From Paenibacillus sp. JQZ6Y-1 (lineage in GTDB: Bacteria; Bacillota; Bacilli; Paenibacillales; Paenibacillaceae), in NCBI RefSeq assembly GCF_040719145.1, contig NZ_JBFDUZ010000001.1, positions 558,001-622,000 of the forward strand: a stretch of DNA of 64,000 nucleotides. The letters run 5' to 3'. This document shows positions 36,433 to 45,230 of this stretch, one piece after another. Made by a program: the position numbers and the translations under genes. Position 1 is the stretch's first letter. Each line of letters starts with the position of its first letter. The notes beneath the pieces were generated by a model, which was not told where the DNA came from, ran no database searches, and saw only the letters and a list, made by a program, of their open reading frames with translations.

Positions 36433-37911
36433 TTAACCAACCAGAATGACACTGTCATATAGCCGTGCATCGCCACCTACCGTATACAGCGTTATCTTTT
36501 CACAGGTTTGATCTGGAAATACCAGACTAGTGATAGCGTACATTCCGTCTCCGGCAAAAGCTTCAACCGAGCAGCGATCCAGCACAATACGTAAACTGAG
36601 ATGACTGCTAGGCGGGATATGCACCTGTTGTCCGCGCTGGAACCACGGATGCAGCTCTGTATCGGATGAGCAGCTATGATCACGCTTCACGCTGAACAAT
36701 TCGCTGGCAGCGTTATAGCTAATGACCGTATACTGTTCTGCCGTATGATGCAGGATGATCCCCATTTCTTGCAATCCATCATGCTGCATACGTAGTTGAA
36801 TATCAGCGATAGCTAGCGGTTGTAGGAGTTCATACGGCTGGTGCTCACTGATCGTCAATCCAGATAGCTTATATGTTTCGCGGAAATGGCGTTCCAATTC
36901 CACAATAGGGCGTTGGCAGATCAGCATCCGATTTTTGCAGGGGCGCAGGGTGAGGGAACGGGGAAGAGTCAGTGCACCTTGCCAATCCTTCACAGGCAAC
37001 TGTTCTGCATAACGCCAGTTATTCATCCAGCCCATTTGAATACGCCGTGTATCCCGTTGCCCAGCGTCGGTCAGACTAATGCTGCCATAATGATCGCGTC
37101 CATAATCCAGCCACTGAATGATATTGTGATCTGGCATAAACTGACGACCATCAAAGGAACCGACAAAATACTGCGTCCGTGAGCCATTGCCCAACTCAGG
37201 GTGATCCGCCATACTTACCAACAATGCCCATTTGCATGATTCCGTTCCTTCGATAGTCAAACGGAATAGATCGGGATAGCGCCATTGCCCTTCATGCGAT
37301 CCATGCTGGCTGCCGAATCGGCTGTTTAACTTCCAACTCAACAGATTGGACGAACTATAAAAGGAGACATCCTGTCCAGTTGCCAGTACCATAACCCAAC
37401 AGCCTTTAGGGCGATACCAGAATACACGTGGGTCTTGCGCAGGCAATCCGATATGCTCCATACCAGATAGCATCAGATTGCCTGCGTATGGAATCCACGT
37501 TCTACCTTGGTCTTGGCTGTAAGCGATACCCATTACCGATTCTAGTGTTGTCTCATTCGTGTCATCGGCTGCGACCGGCTCCTTACGTTGATACGTATAC
37601 ATGGCAATCATGCCCGGACCGTCAGGAAATAGACCGGATGTATTGTGAGCATCCACAATCACACAGCCCGATTGGGGAACGGTATGATCATCCAGCTCTA
37701 GATTCATATCCAGCTCTGTCCATTGTAGAAGATCGGCACTGACCGCATGCCCCCAACGTATAGTCTTGTGCATTGCTTCATCCTGTTCATATCGATAAAA
37801 CAAATGATATTCGCCCTCAAAAGAAACCAGCCCCATAAGATCATGTACCCGATGGCGAGCAGATGAGAAATGAAGGTGTGGCTGATACAACTGCAAATTG
37901 GAAGTTTCCAT
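36433..37911 (-). CDS. Divergent GH32 (sucrose/fructan hydrolase family) protein
   Basis: 492 residues, normal for sucrose-6-phosphate hydrolases. A five-bladed propeller followed by the C-terminal beta-sandwich (DRCSVEAFAGDGMYAITSLVFP) supports GH32. The catalytic blocks are altered. The nucleophile block WMNDPNG reads RVHDLMG (Asp24 kept). RDP reads QDP (Asp160 kept), as AQDPRVFWYRP. The acid/base block ECPDLF reads RYPDLF: Arg211 stands where the catalytic Glu is expected. This may be an inactive homologue or an enzyme of changed specificity. No signal peptide, PTS gene or regulator is adjacent. The ATG at 37911 follows AAAGGTGG; a TTG at 37932 is also open. Confidence 0.8.
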   Translation of the reverse strand: METSNLQLYQPHLHFSSARHRVHDLMGLVSFEGEYHLFYRYEQDEAMHKTIRWGHAVSADLLQWTELDMNLELDDHTVPQSGCVIVDAHNTSGLFPDGPGMIAMYTYQRKEPVAADDTNETTLESVMGIAYSQDQGRTWIPYAGNLMLSGMEHIGLPAQDPRVFWYRPKGCWVMVLATGQDVSFYSSSNLLSWKLNSRFGSQHGSHEGQWRYPDLFRLTIEGTESCKWALLVSMADHPELGNGSRTQYFVGSFDGRQFMPDHNIIQWLDYGRDHYGSISLTDAGQRDTRRIQMGWMNNWRYAEQLPVKDWQGALTLPRSLTLRPCKNRMLICQRPIVELERHFRETYKLSGLTISEHQPYELLQPLAIADIQLRMQHDGLQEMGIILHHTAEQYTVISYNAASELFSVKRDHSCSSDTELHPWFQRGQQVHIPPSSHLSLRIVLDRCSVEAFAGDGMYAITSLVFPDQTCEKITLYTVGGDARLYDSVILVG

Positions 37912-38082
37912 ACAGTAACCACCTTTCAGCAAACGAATATAGGTTCATTAATGATAACGCTTACAAACATAGCGCCAACCTGTCTCTTATTTTAGCTTGA
38001 AAAGGGAAACGATCTGTTCATCTCCCGTCACTGTTATTGTATTCCAATTTTTGGAGGATCACCATATGTAAATCAAGAAATG

Positions 38083-38116
38083 AAAAAAGAACCGTTTATC
38101 GTCTGACAAACGGTTC
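38083..38116 (-). terminator. Terminator after the first PAS-chemoreceptor gene
   Basis: GAACCGTTT (38089-38097) pairs with AAACGGTTC (38108-38116); the A-run at 38083-38088 becomes a T-run on the minus strand. No gene is seen in 37912-38183. Confidence 0.8.
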
Positions 38117-38183
38117 ATCTATCGTATAAACATACGAGCACACATACGCAAAACAGAAGGATGAACCGAAGCTTACCTCACAA

Positions 38184-39098
38184 TCAGACGATGCCAGATA
38201 CTTTGCGCGCTTGGCTATCTAATTTCTGTGCGGAAGAGGCGAGCATATTGAACTCGGAGATGGCAATGCCAATCTGATCCTGACTTTGCTGTACATCCTG
38301 CTGTACATTGTTTGTACCGCTAGCGATTTTATTGATCTCACGTGTGATGGAATCGACGCTATCCTTCACCTCGATAATGGAAGCTTCCACCATACCGGAC
38401 AGCTTGCGTACTTCCTTGGCAACCACGTCAAAGCCACGTCCAAATTCGCCTGCGTGTGCTGCCTCGATTGCCGCATTGAGAGCAAGCAGATGGGTTTGCG
38501 AAGCAATATCGCGGATGGTCTGTACTACATTTTGAATAGAACGTGCCTGCTGCTGCAAATTGCTCAGTGTGGACGTGTTTTCAAAAGCGACCGAAGCGAT
38601 TTTGTCGATGCTATTCAGCAGGTCGTTATTTCGTTTGATACCGCTTTCTGCACGTTCAGTTAGATTATCCGCCATTTGCTGCATATCGCTCACAAGTGCG
38701 GTGATATTGTTTTGACGGTCTGTAATATCGGTGGCGATTTTGCTGACGCTGATCACCTTGCGTCCATCTTCGCTATAAACGGGCATATATGTCGCTTCGA
38801 GCCAGAGAGCTCGCCCATTGGCATCTTTGCGTTTGATTTTATCCTGAAAGCTGCGACCAGCAAACAGACCACGCCACATCGCTTCGTACTCCGGGCTGTT
38901 CGTCAATTCGGGAAAACAAAACTCTCGATGGTTCATTCCGTACATTTGTTGTGGTGTATAGCCCATAGCAGCGGCGAATTTATCATTAACATAGGCAACA
39001 CGACGATTCTCATCAAAGCGGATAATAGCAAGATTGTTTTCCAAGGCTCTGACGACAAGCTCATCGCTCACCTGATAGTGTTGAGGGTTCATTGACAT
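38184..39098 (-). CDS. Soluble PAS-containing methyl-accepting chemotaxis-type protein (paralog 1)
   Basis: 304 residues from the ATG at 39098, eight bases after GGAGG. No membrane segment. A PAS domain (about 15-130) shows [40 protein letters not shown] and [20 protein letters not shown]. The C-terminal signalling helix pair has the conserved hairpin tip [20 protein letters not shown] then [20 protein letters not shown], which binds CheA and CheW. It should be a cytoplasmic receptor for redox or a small ligand. A close paralog lies 417 bp upstream, same strand. Confidence 0.9.
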   Translation of the reverse strand: MSMNPQHYQVSDELVVRALENNLAIIRFDENRRVAYVNDKFAAAMGYTPQQMYGMNHREFCFPELTNSPEYEAMWRGLFAGRSFQDKIKRKDANGRALWLEATYMPVYSEDGRKVISVSKIATDITDRQNNITALVSDMQQMADNLTERAESGIKRNNDLLNSIDKIASVAFENTSTLSNLQQQARSIQNVVQTIRDIASQTHLLALNAAIEAAHAGEFGRGFDVVAKEVRKLSGMVEASIIEVKDSVDSITREINKIASGTNNVQQDVQQSQDQIGIAISEFNMLASSAQKLDSQARKVSGIV

Positions 39099-39425
39099 AT
39101 TGATTGCCTCCATCATTCGGTTTCCGTCTGTGTATGCTTTCTCTGTGCGGTCGCATGGTCCAGTTGAAGTTCATTCACAAAATTACATCAAATCCGGTAA
39201 CTCGCTAAATTAATATTGTGTATACTAATATATCGTATACAGCCGAATTTTTGATTAGGTATTTTGGATCATCTTCAATAAAAATTTTCAAAATAGTATT
39301 TATTATTAATTAATTGACACAAAACAAATAGCGAGCAATTTAATTAACGAGGGACGAGACTGCATTTCCATTGGAAATAGATCGGATTAGAGCATATGTA
39401 TACGGAATTGTATAGATATACAAAT

Positions 39426-39470
39426 AGACAGAAACATCCATGTACTTATATTATCGGATGCTTCTGTCTT
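39426..39470 (-). terminator. Hairpin after the second PAS-chemoreceptor gene
   Basis: AGACAGAAACATCC (39427-39440) pairs, with one mismatch, with GGATGCTTCTGTCT (39456-39469). There is no clear T-run. The rest of 39099-39515 is very AT-rich and has GTATAC at 39220 and 39235 flanking an AT-rich core; no gene is seen. Confidence 0.5.
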
Positions 39471-39515
39471 ATGAATAAGTGACTTATTAGATTTCAAATG
39501 GATCGCAGAAAAATC

Positions 39516-40442
39516 TTAAACGATATGGGTCATGCTACTTGCCTGTGCATCCAGCTGCCTAGCAGAGGAAGCAAGTTCGCTAAATTCACTCAGTACATTT
39601 TGTACCTGCTGCTGTCCTTGCTCTACATTATTTTGTACATTAGCAGTGCCTTTGGAGATGACATGAATTTCGGTCGTGATGGCATCGACATTTTGCTTGA
39701 TTTCAATAATCGACGACTGTACCATGCCGGATAGCTTGCGCACCTCTTTGGCAACCACATCAAATCCACGACCAAATTCGCCAGCATGTGCAGCTTCAAT
39801 CGCTGCGTTAAGAGAGAGCAGATGCGTTTGTGAGGCAATATCGCGGATCGTTTGCACGATGCCCTGAATCGACTTGGCTTGCTGTTGCAGAGTTTGGAGA
39901 TTGTTGCTATTCTCGGTAGCGACTTCGGCGATGGAGCCGATGCTCACGAGTAGCTCCTGATTGCGCCGTGTACCTACCTCAGCACGCTGACTCAGATCGG
40001 TAGCCATCTGTTTCATTTCATCCATGAGTTCAGAGATATTGCGTTGTCTGGACGTAATATCAGTGGCAATTTTGTTAATGCAGACAATCCGGCTGCCATC
40101 TTCGCTGTATACCGGCATATACGTCGCTTCGAGCCAGATCACATTTCCTTTGGCATCCATGCGCTTGAATTTATCCTGAAAGCTGCGTCCAGCCAATAAC
40201 CCGCGCCACATGTTTTCGTATTCGGGACTGTTCGCAAAGTCAGGAAAACAAAATTGCTTGTGGTGCATACCGATCATGTCATCCTTTTGATATCCCATAG
40301 CTTGTGCAAATTTATGATTCACGTAGGCGACCTGACGATTCAGGTCAAAGCTGATGATGGCAAGGTGATCTTGCAGCGCTTTGACGATCAAATTTTCCCG
40401 GACATCCCGGCTTAACTCCTGCGTATCCATATTCATTAACAT
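39516..40442 (-). CDS. Soluble PAS-containing methyl-accepting chemotaxis-type protein (paralog 2)
   Basis: 308 residues from the ATG at 40442, nine bases after AAGGAG. Same architecture as the gene at 38184: PAS ([60 protein letters not shown]) then the signalling hairpin with [20 protein letters not shown]. Identity between the two looks high along the full length, pointing to a local duplication. No membrane segment. Likely forms cytoplasmic receptor arrays with CheA/CheW encoded elsewhere. Confidence 0.9.
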   Translation of the reverse strand: MLMNMDTQELSRDVRENLIVKALQDHLAIISFDLNRQVAYVNHKFAQAMGYQKDDMIGMHHKQFCFPDFANSPEYENMWRGLLAGRSFQDKFKRMDAKGNVIWLEATYMPVYSEDGSRIVCINKIATDITSRQRNISELMDEMKQMATDLSQRAEVGTRRNQELLVSIGSIAEVATENSNNLQTLQQQAKSIQGIVQTIRDIASQTHLLSLNAAIEAAHAGEFGRGFDVVAKEVRKLSGMVQSSIIEIKQNVDAITTEIHVISKGTANVQNNVEQGQQQVQNVLSEFSELASSARQLDAQASSMTHIV

Positions 40443-40799
40443 AATCAGTAGCTCCTTCAATTTCTCAAACTGGTGCAGCGCTTGCAAGCAACCGCGCGGA
40501 TCATCGGGCTGCGTGAGGGTTCATGGTGGTGCACGATAAGCCATCAGGATGTAGGTATGTACACAGTCATAGATGAAAGTTGGCTTCAGAACCGGATAGT
40601 TGTATCTAAAGTGAGGCATAAGCAAACACTGGACGGTGGATAAAGACCGGAGTGGTAAAGCGATAAAACAACCGCTGAAGCAGACTCATTGGTTGCAAGT
40701 TGTTAGTTGTAAGTGGGAAGTGATAATTAGATATAAACCGACCTGGCAACCAAATAAACATGTAAAAAATCTCATATCTTAAAATGAATGTTAATTACA

Positions 40800-40926
40800 T
40801 GCTCCAGTAGGGGAATTGTTGGTTTCTTCCATTGTCGGTATCCGTGCTCCATCAGGGGGGATTGTTGTTCTTTGCATACAGGAACGATATACTTAATAGT
40901 AAGGTTTGGCTGTATAAATTAAGTAT
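40800..40926. promoter_or_regulatory. Complex upstream region of the Hsp90-like operon
   Basis: Two imperfect direct repeats of about 29 bp start at 40800 and 40845 (shared TGCTCCA, AGGGG, ATTGTTG, TTC elements). Downstream, ATACTTAAT (40889-40897) and ATTAAGTAT (40918-40926) form a perfect 9-bp inverted repeat 20 bp apart, 88 bp before the first gene. The 570-bp gap 40443-41013 has no gene. These elements are likely promoter or operator sites; function is inferred. Confidence 0.5.
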
Positions 40927-41013
40927 GGTTCATTTGCAATAAAGGTTACATAGGATCAATTACAGCAGCATGAATATAGCCTGACCCATATTATCATTAC
41001 AAAGGAGGAATAG

Positions 41014-41625
41014 ATGATGAAACGATTTGTCGATCCTTTGTTCGAGCCTTATAGCGTTTACAATATACTTGTACATGGAGGCAGTATTCTTGTACGCTGT
41101 CCCAAATGTAGCGGTCCAGCGGAGATTCGCAGTAACAAGGAGCATTGTGTCACTCGTATGCAATGTCAGCAGTGTCTGTACCGAGCAGAACCGGTCACTA
41201 CGTACCAGTATCGTGTTGCCGCCAACTGCAACTACTGCGAGCGCTGGTTCAACGAGGAGTTGACAGACGAACGCCAATTTACACAAAAGTATGTACATGT
41301 TCCATGCCCGCATTGTCAAAGCGATAACGTGGTACAGGTGCAAAAGCGTGAAAGCGGCGTCTGGATGATGCCCCGCATTACAGAAGGGCGAGAGCCTTTA
41401 TTTGGACTGGAGCTATATTTCAAAGATTCCTATCGTGGTCATTCCGTATGGGCGCTGAACCGTGATCACCTGAACTATCTGCTACAATACATCGCCGCCG
41501 ATCTGCGCGAACGCCCGCACTATGGCTACCCGCGCACCGCATCCTATCGGCTGCCTCGTTATATGAAAGAAGCCAAAAACCGCGAAGGCTTAATCCGCCT
41601 ACTCACGCGCATGCAAAATGCCTAA
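41014..41625 (+). CDS. Double zinc-ribbon protein, first gene of the Hsp90-like operon
   Basis: 203 residues. Two four-cysteine zinc ribbons are evident: C29-x2-C32 with C51-x2-C54, and C72-x2-C75 with C98-x2-C101. The C-terminal half is basic and has aromatic residues (LELYFKDSYRGHSVWALNRD, HYGYPRTASYRLPRYMKEAK). No family with known function recognised. AAAGGAGG precedes adjacent ATGs at 41014 and 41017. It starts the five-gene rightward operon ending at 46307, so a role with the Hsp90-like protein is plausible. Confidence 0.75.
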   Translation: MMKRFVDPLFEPYSVYNILVHGGSILVRCPKCSGPAEIRSNKEHCVTRMQCQQCLYRAEPVTTYQYRVAANCNYCERWFNEELTDERQFTQKYVHVPCPHCQSDNVVQVQKRESGVWMMPRITEGREPLFGLELYFKDSYRGHSVWALNRDHLNYLLQYIAADLRERPHYGYPRTASYRLPRYMKEAKNREGLIRLLTRMQNA

Positions 41626-41688
41626 TAAGTTTGGTTGTAGTGTTTGCGCTCTTCCAACACTATAGCAACAGTCAAAGGAGTGCATTTC

Positions 41689-42168
41689 ATGAGTCGCTAC
41701 GAAGATCGGCTAAATGACTACAACCGTCGCCGTCACGTCGACCGTCTTCTATTCCATACATTAGAAGAATTGGTTGCTATTTGCGGGCAATTGCATAACC
41801 AATGGCTCCACACCAATGTGGATCAATGGAATCAAGATCCACTTCATACGCCGGTGTACTATTTTAACGAAGACTGGCTCTATGACCAGTTGGATGAAAA
41901 CCAAGCTACCGAACTGCCCAATGGCGATATCATCCCGAACGACTTGCTGGATAAGCACCTGCAAACGTGGTTCGAGCTGGCAACGTTCGAAGATGTGATC
42001 GACGTTCTGCACCAAGCCGAGCAACCTGTCACTCTGCCCATGATCGTAATTGCCCTAAAGTATTACCACGAGTACGACGCATTCCTAGATTATGACCAAG
42101 TCGAAGCTCAACTGCGTTTACACAGCGCATTACAACAAGTCTCCGACAACCAAAGCAATCCAAACTAA
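41689..42168 (+). CDS. Hypothetical protein, second gene of the Hsp90-like operon
   Basis: 159 residues from the ATG at 41689 (AAAGGAG nine bases upstream). Acidic, helical, soluble, with no signal or membrane segment. Segments such as YFNEDWLYDQLDENQATELP and LPMIVIALKYYHEYDAF show no motif I know. It lies 63 bp after the zinc-ribbon gene and 79 bp before the Hsp90-like gene, same strand. Confidence 0.7.
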   Translation: MSRYEDRLNDYNRRRHVDRLLFHTLEELVAICGQLHNQWLHTNVDQWNQDPLHTPVYYFNEDWLYDQLDENQATELPNGDIIPNDLLDKHLQTWFELATFEDVIDVLHQAEQPVTLPMIVIALKYYHEYDAFLDYDQVEAQLRLHSALQQVSDNQSNPN

Positions 42169-42247
42169 CAAGTTATTGCATTCATCAAATAATACAATTC
42201 CAGCACCTTCACCGAACACTGCACACCCATCGAAAGGATGACACCCT

Positions 42248-44083
42248 ATGACCAACAAAGATACATACCGTTTTCAGGTCAATCTGAGCGGCATGATTAA
42301 CATTTTGTCCAATCACCTGTACAGCAACCCACGCGTCTTTCTACGCGAAGTAATGCAAAACGCCGTCGATGCGGTTACCGCTCGCAATCAGATTGAGCCT
42401 GAGCATCAAGGTCAGATTCATATCGAATTAACTGGCGAATCCGTTGATCGCACGCTGATCATTGAGGATAACGGTATCGGTCTGAGCGAAGACGATATTC
42501 ATGAATTTTTGGCACAGATCGGTCAATCGTCCAAGCGCGGCGAAGCGGCGTTTACTGGCGAAACCTCGTTTATCGGACGCTTTGGTATCGGTCTATTGTC
42601 CTGCTTTATGGTCAGTAACGAGATCGTTATGGTTACGCGTTCGGCAAAAGGTGGACCGACGCTGGAATGGCGCGGTCAGCCGGATGGTACGTATAGCATC
42701 CGCAAGCTGGACAGCGATCTGTCACCGGGAACGAAGGTCTATTTGCGCTGTAAACCGGGCAGCGAGATGTATTTTGAACCGGACTATTTAGCAGAAGGTC
42801 TGTATTATTACGGCGCGCTGCTGCCTTATCCGATCACGTTACAAGATGGAACACAGTCTCGCATTATCAATGACAATCGTCCAGCATGGCTGCATGAGCC
42901 GGAGCTGGCACGTGGTCAACGTGAGGAAGTGTTAGCATTTGGCGAGCGTCTGATGGGCGAGCGGTTTAAGGACTTTATCCCACTGCGCACATCGTCTGGA
43001 CGTACCGGAGGTATTGCGTTTGTGCTACCACATGCGGTGAACTTGAATGCCAAGCGCTCCCATCAGGTGTATTTGAAATCAATGCTGGTATCCGATAAAG
43101 CGGAAAATATTTTGCCAGACTGGGCGTTCTTCGTCAAATGTCTGATCTGGACGGATGAGCTGCAACCGACGGCATCACGTGAACATTTTTATGAAGATGA
43201 GAAGCTGGAAAAGGTACGCGGCGAGCTAGGCGATTCGATCCGCAGCGAATTGATGCGTATGGCGGATTACGATCCTGATCGGTTACAGCATATTATTCAG
43301 CTGCATGTGTTGTCGATGAAGGCATTGGCAACAGAAGACGAGCAATTTTACCGGATTATTCATCGCTGGCTGCCGTTTGAAACGACCTACGGACGCCGTA
43401 CATTGGGCGAGATGCTCAAGGAGCATGATCAGCTGTATTTCACCTTAACGCTAGACGAATACCGTCAGATTACCCATGTGGCTGCTGCCCAAGCTCTGCT
43501 GGTTATTAATGGCGGATATATTTACGATTCTGAGCTGATGGCAGCACTGCCACTGGTCAATGATCGTGTGAGCACCGGTCGATTGCTGCCAGAGGACGTG
43601 TCTCTGTCATTTACCGATCTAACACCAGATGAACGTAGACAATATTACGAACTGACCCGTACGGCGGATACCGCGCTGCAACGGTTCCGCTGTCAGATTC
43701 AATTGAAACGTTTCAAACCGTCCGAATTACCGGCTCTGTTTACGCTCTCCAAGGAGTCGTCCGAGCTGCGTTCTTTAGAAGCGGCAAAAGAAGTAAGTAC
43801 CGACACTTTGTCTTCCATTTTGGGCAGTCTCGGTTCCTCGATGGAGCAGTCTGCGTATTCAACGCTGTATCTGAATTTGGACAATCCAGTCGTCAGCAAA
43901 ATCTTCATGCCCGGCAATCAGGCGATGATGGTTGTAGCAGTAGAGATGCTGTACGTGAATGCACTAATGATGGGGCATTATCCAATGAATCGGCAGGAGC
44001 TTGCAGTGCTAAATCAAGGCATTTTGCGGTTTATTGAGCTGGGCCTGTCAGCAGGAGGATCGCAGGGCGGTGAATCGCAATGA
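42248..44083 (+). CDS. Hsp90-family (HtpG-like) ATPase
   Basis: 611 residues. The GHKL ATPase domain is intact: FLREVMQNAVDA (Glu34 general base, Asn38 for Mg), IIEDNGIGLS (Asp74 contacting adenine), the lid region IGQSSKRGE, and SFIGRFGIGLLSCFMVS. SPGTKVYLRC ends the fold. In the middle domain PTASREHFYEDEK holds Arg311, the equivalent of the catalytic arginine of HtpG (in NVSRE). The C-terminal part is divergent and there is no MEEVD tail. It looks like a second, specialised Hsp90 rather than the housekeeping HtpG. It overlaps the next gene by four bases (ATGA), linking it to two helical-repeat proteins. Confidence 0.92.
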   Translation: MTNKDTYRFQVNLSGMINILSNHLYSNPRVFLREVMQNAVDAVTARNQIEPEHQGQIHIELTGESVDRTLIIEDNGIGLSEDDIHEFLAQIGQSSKRGEAAFTGETSFIGRFGIGLLSCFMVSNEIVMVTRSAKGGPTLEWRGQPDGTYSIRKLDSDLSPGTKVYLRCKPGSEMYFEPDYLAEGLYYYGALLPYPITLQDGTQSRIINDNRPAWLHEPELARGQREEVLAFGERLMGERFKDFIPLRTSSGRTGGIAFVLPHAVNLNAKRSHQVYLKSMLVSDKAENILPDWAFFVKCLIWTDELQPTASREHFYEDEKLEKVRGELGDSIRSELMRMADYDPDRLQHIIQLHVLSMKALATEDEQFYRIIHRWLPFETTYGRRTLGEMLKEHDQLYFTLTLDEYRQITHVAAAQALLVINGGYIYDSELMAALPLVNDRVSTGRLLPEDVSLSFTDLTPDERRQYYELTRTADTALQRFRCQIQLKRFKPSELPALFTLSKESSELRSLEAAKEVSTDTLSSILGSLGSSMEQSAYSTLYLNLDNPVVSKIFMPGNQAMMVVAVEMLYVNALMMGHYPMNRQELAVLNQGILRFIELGLSAGGSQGGESQ

Positions 44084-45168
44084 GTGAATATTTTACTGAT
44101 CGCGAATGTATGGAATTATACGAGCAAGCATGTGAGTTGCCGGACGGACGCGCCAAGATCGAGCTGCTAGAACAGGCAGTTCGTATTGCCGACCGTCTCG
44201 GCGATATTAAGGGCGCCTACACGATCCGTACAGAGCTGGTGGAGACAGCGGTCTTTAACGGCTATGCGCTCAAGGCGATTACGCATTTCTCATGGCAATT
44301 AGGTCAATTTGATCGTGATCCTTCTGCATACTGGGAGCGCAACTTGTTATGGTCGTACAAATGGATCGTTTCTAATTCGTTGCATTTTCCGCAGATTAGC
44401 CGTCAGCAATTGATGGAATTGATGCAGGATATGCGGGATCGATTTGTACGTGCAGGGTACACGGAGCGCACCTATTATGGCAATCTATTCACCTTCTATA
44501 TTCATACTGGCGAATTTGAACTTGCGGATGAATATTATGAGAAGGTTCAACAGATGGAGCGCGAGGACATTAGCGATTGTAGCGCTTGTGAACGTAATGA
44601 GATCGTAGATTATCTAGTTGCCAGTGGACGTGATGAGGAATCACTGGAAGCAGCCGATGATATCTTAAAAGGAAAGCTGAGCTGCGCGGAAGTTCCTCAT
44701 CTCACGATGGCAGTCGTTCTATTGCCCTTGTACCGACTGGGACGCAACAAGGAAGCCGTCCGCTATCAGCGCAAAAATTATTCCATGATCTGCGATAATC
44801 GTGACTTCCTGCGTAGCATTGGGGAGCATATCGCTTATCTGACATATGCCGATCCATTCCACGGTTTGGAGCTGTATGAGCAGTATGCCGAGTGGTCGCT
44901 GGATTGTGATAGCCTGCTAGATCGTATGTATTTTCATGCGTATGCAGCCGGATTGTTTCGGGTACTGGCGCAAGAAGACGTACAATTCCAGCTACGCTTG
45001 CCGGAATCGTATCCATATGTAGAAGATCGTACGGATGTGCAGTCGCTATCTCGTCATTTGCAGGAAATGGCACTGGAACTGGCGGAGCAATTTGATCAGC
45101 GTAATGGTACGCCGTATTACAGCGGGGTAGTAAGTCAATTGTCCAATCCCCAGCCTATACATGGATAA
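44080..45168 (+). CDS. Helical-repeat (TPR-like) protein, paralog 1, coupled to the Hsp90-like gene
   Basis: 362 residues, all-helical in appearance. TPR-like alternation occurs in LEQAVRIADRLGDIKGAYTI and YIHTGEFELADEYYEKVQQM. A shared motif with the next gene reads SDCSACERNE (Cys167, Cys170) and SCAEVPHLTM (Cys202, His207), a possible metal or redox site. IGEHIAYLTYADPFHGLELY is also conserved between the two. It starts within the Hsp90-like stop codon (ATGA), so the two are translationally coupled. Eukaryotic Hsp90 works with TPR co-chaperones; by analogy this could be a client adaptor, which is inference. Confidence 0.8.
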   Translation: MSEYFTDRECMELYEQACELPDGRAKIELLEQAVRIADRLGDIKGAYTIRTELVETAVFNGYALKAITHFSWQLGQFDRDPSAYWERNLLWSYKWIVSNSLHFPQISRQQLMELMQDMRDRFVRAGYTERTYYGNLFTFYIHTGEFELADEYYEKVQQMEREDISDCSACERNEIVDYLVASGRDEESLEAADDILKGKLSCAEVPHLTMAVVLLPLYRLGRNKEAVRYQRKNYSMICDNRDFLRSIGEHIAYLTYADPFHGLELYEQYAEWSLDCDSLLDRMYFHAYAAGLFRVLAQEDVQFQLRLPESYPYVEDRTDVQSLSRHLQEMALELAEQFDQRNGTPYYSGVVSQLSNPQPIHG

Positions 45169-45230
45169 GCTAGTCTAATCAACATACATGAGCATGGAAT
45201 ATGATATTGAGCATACTAGGAGGAATCATA

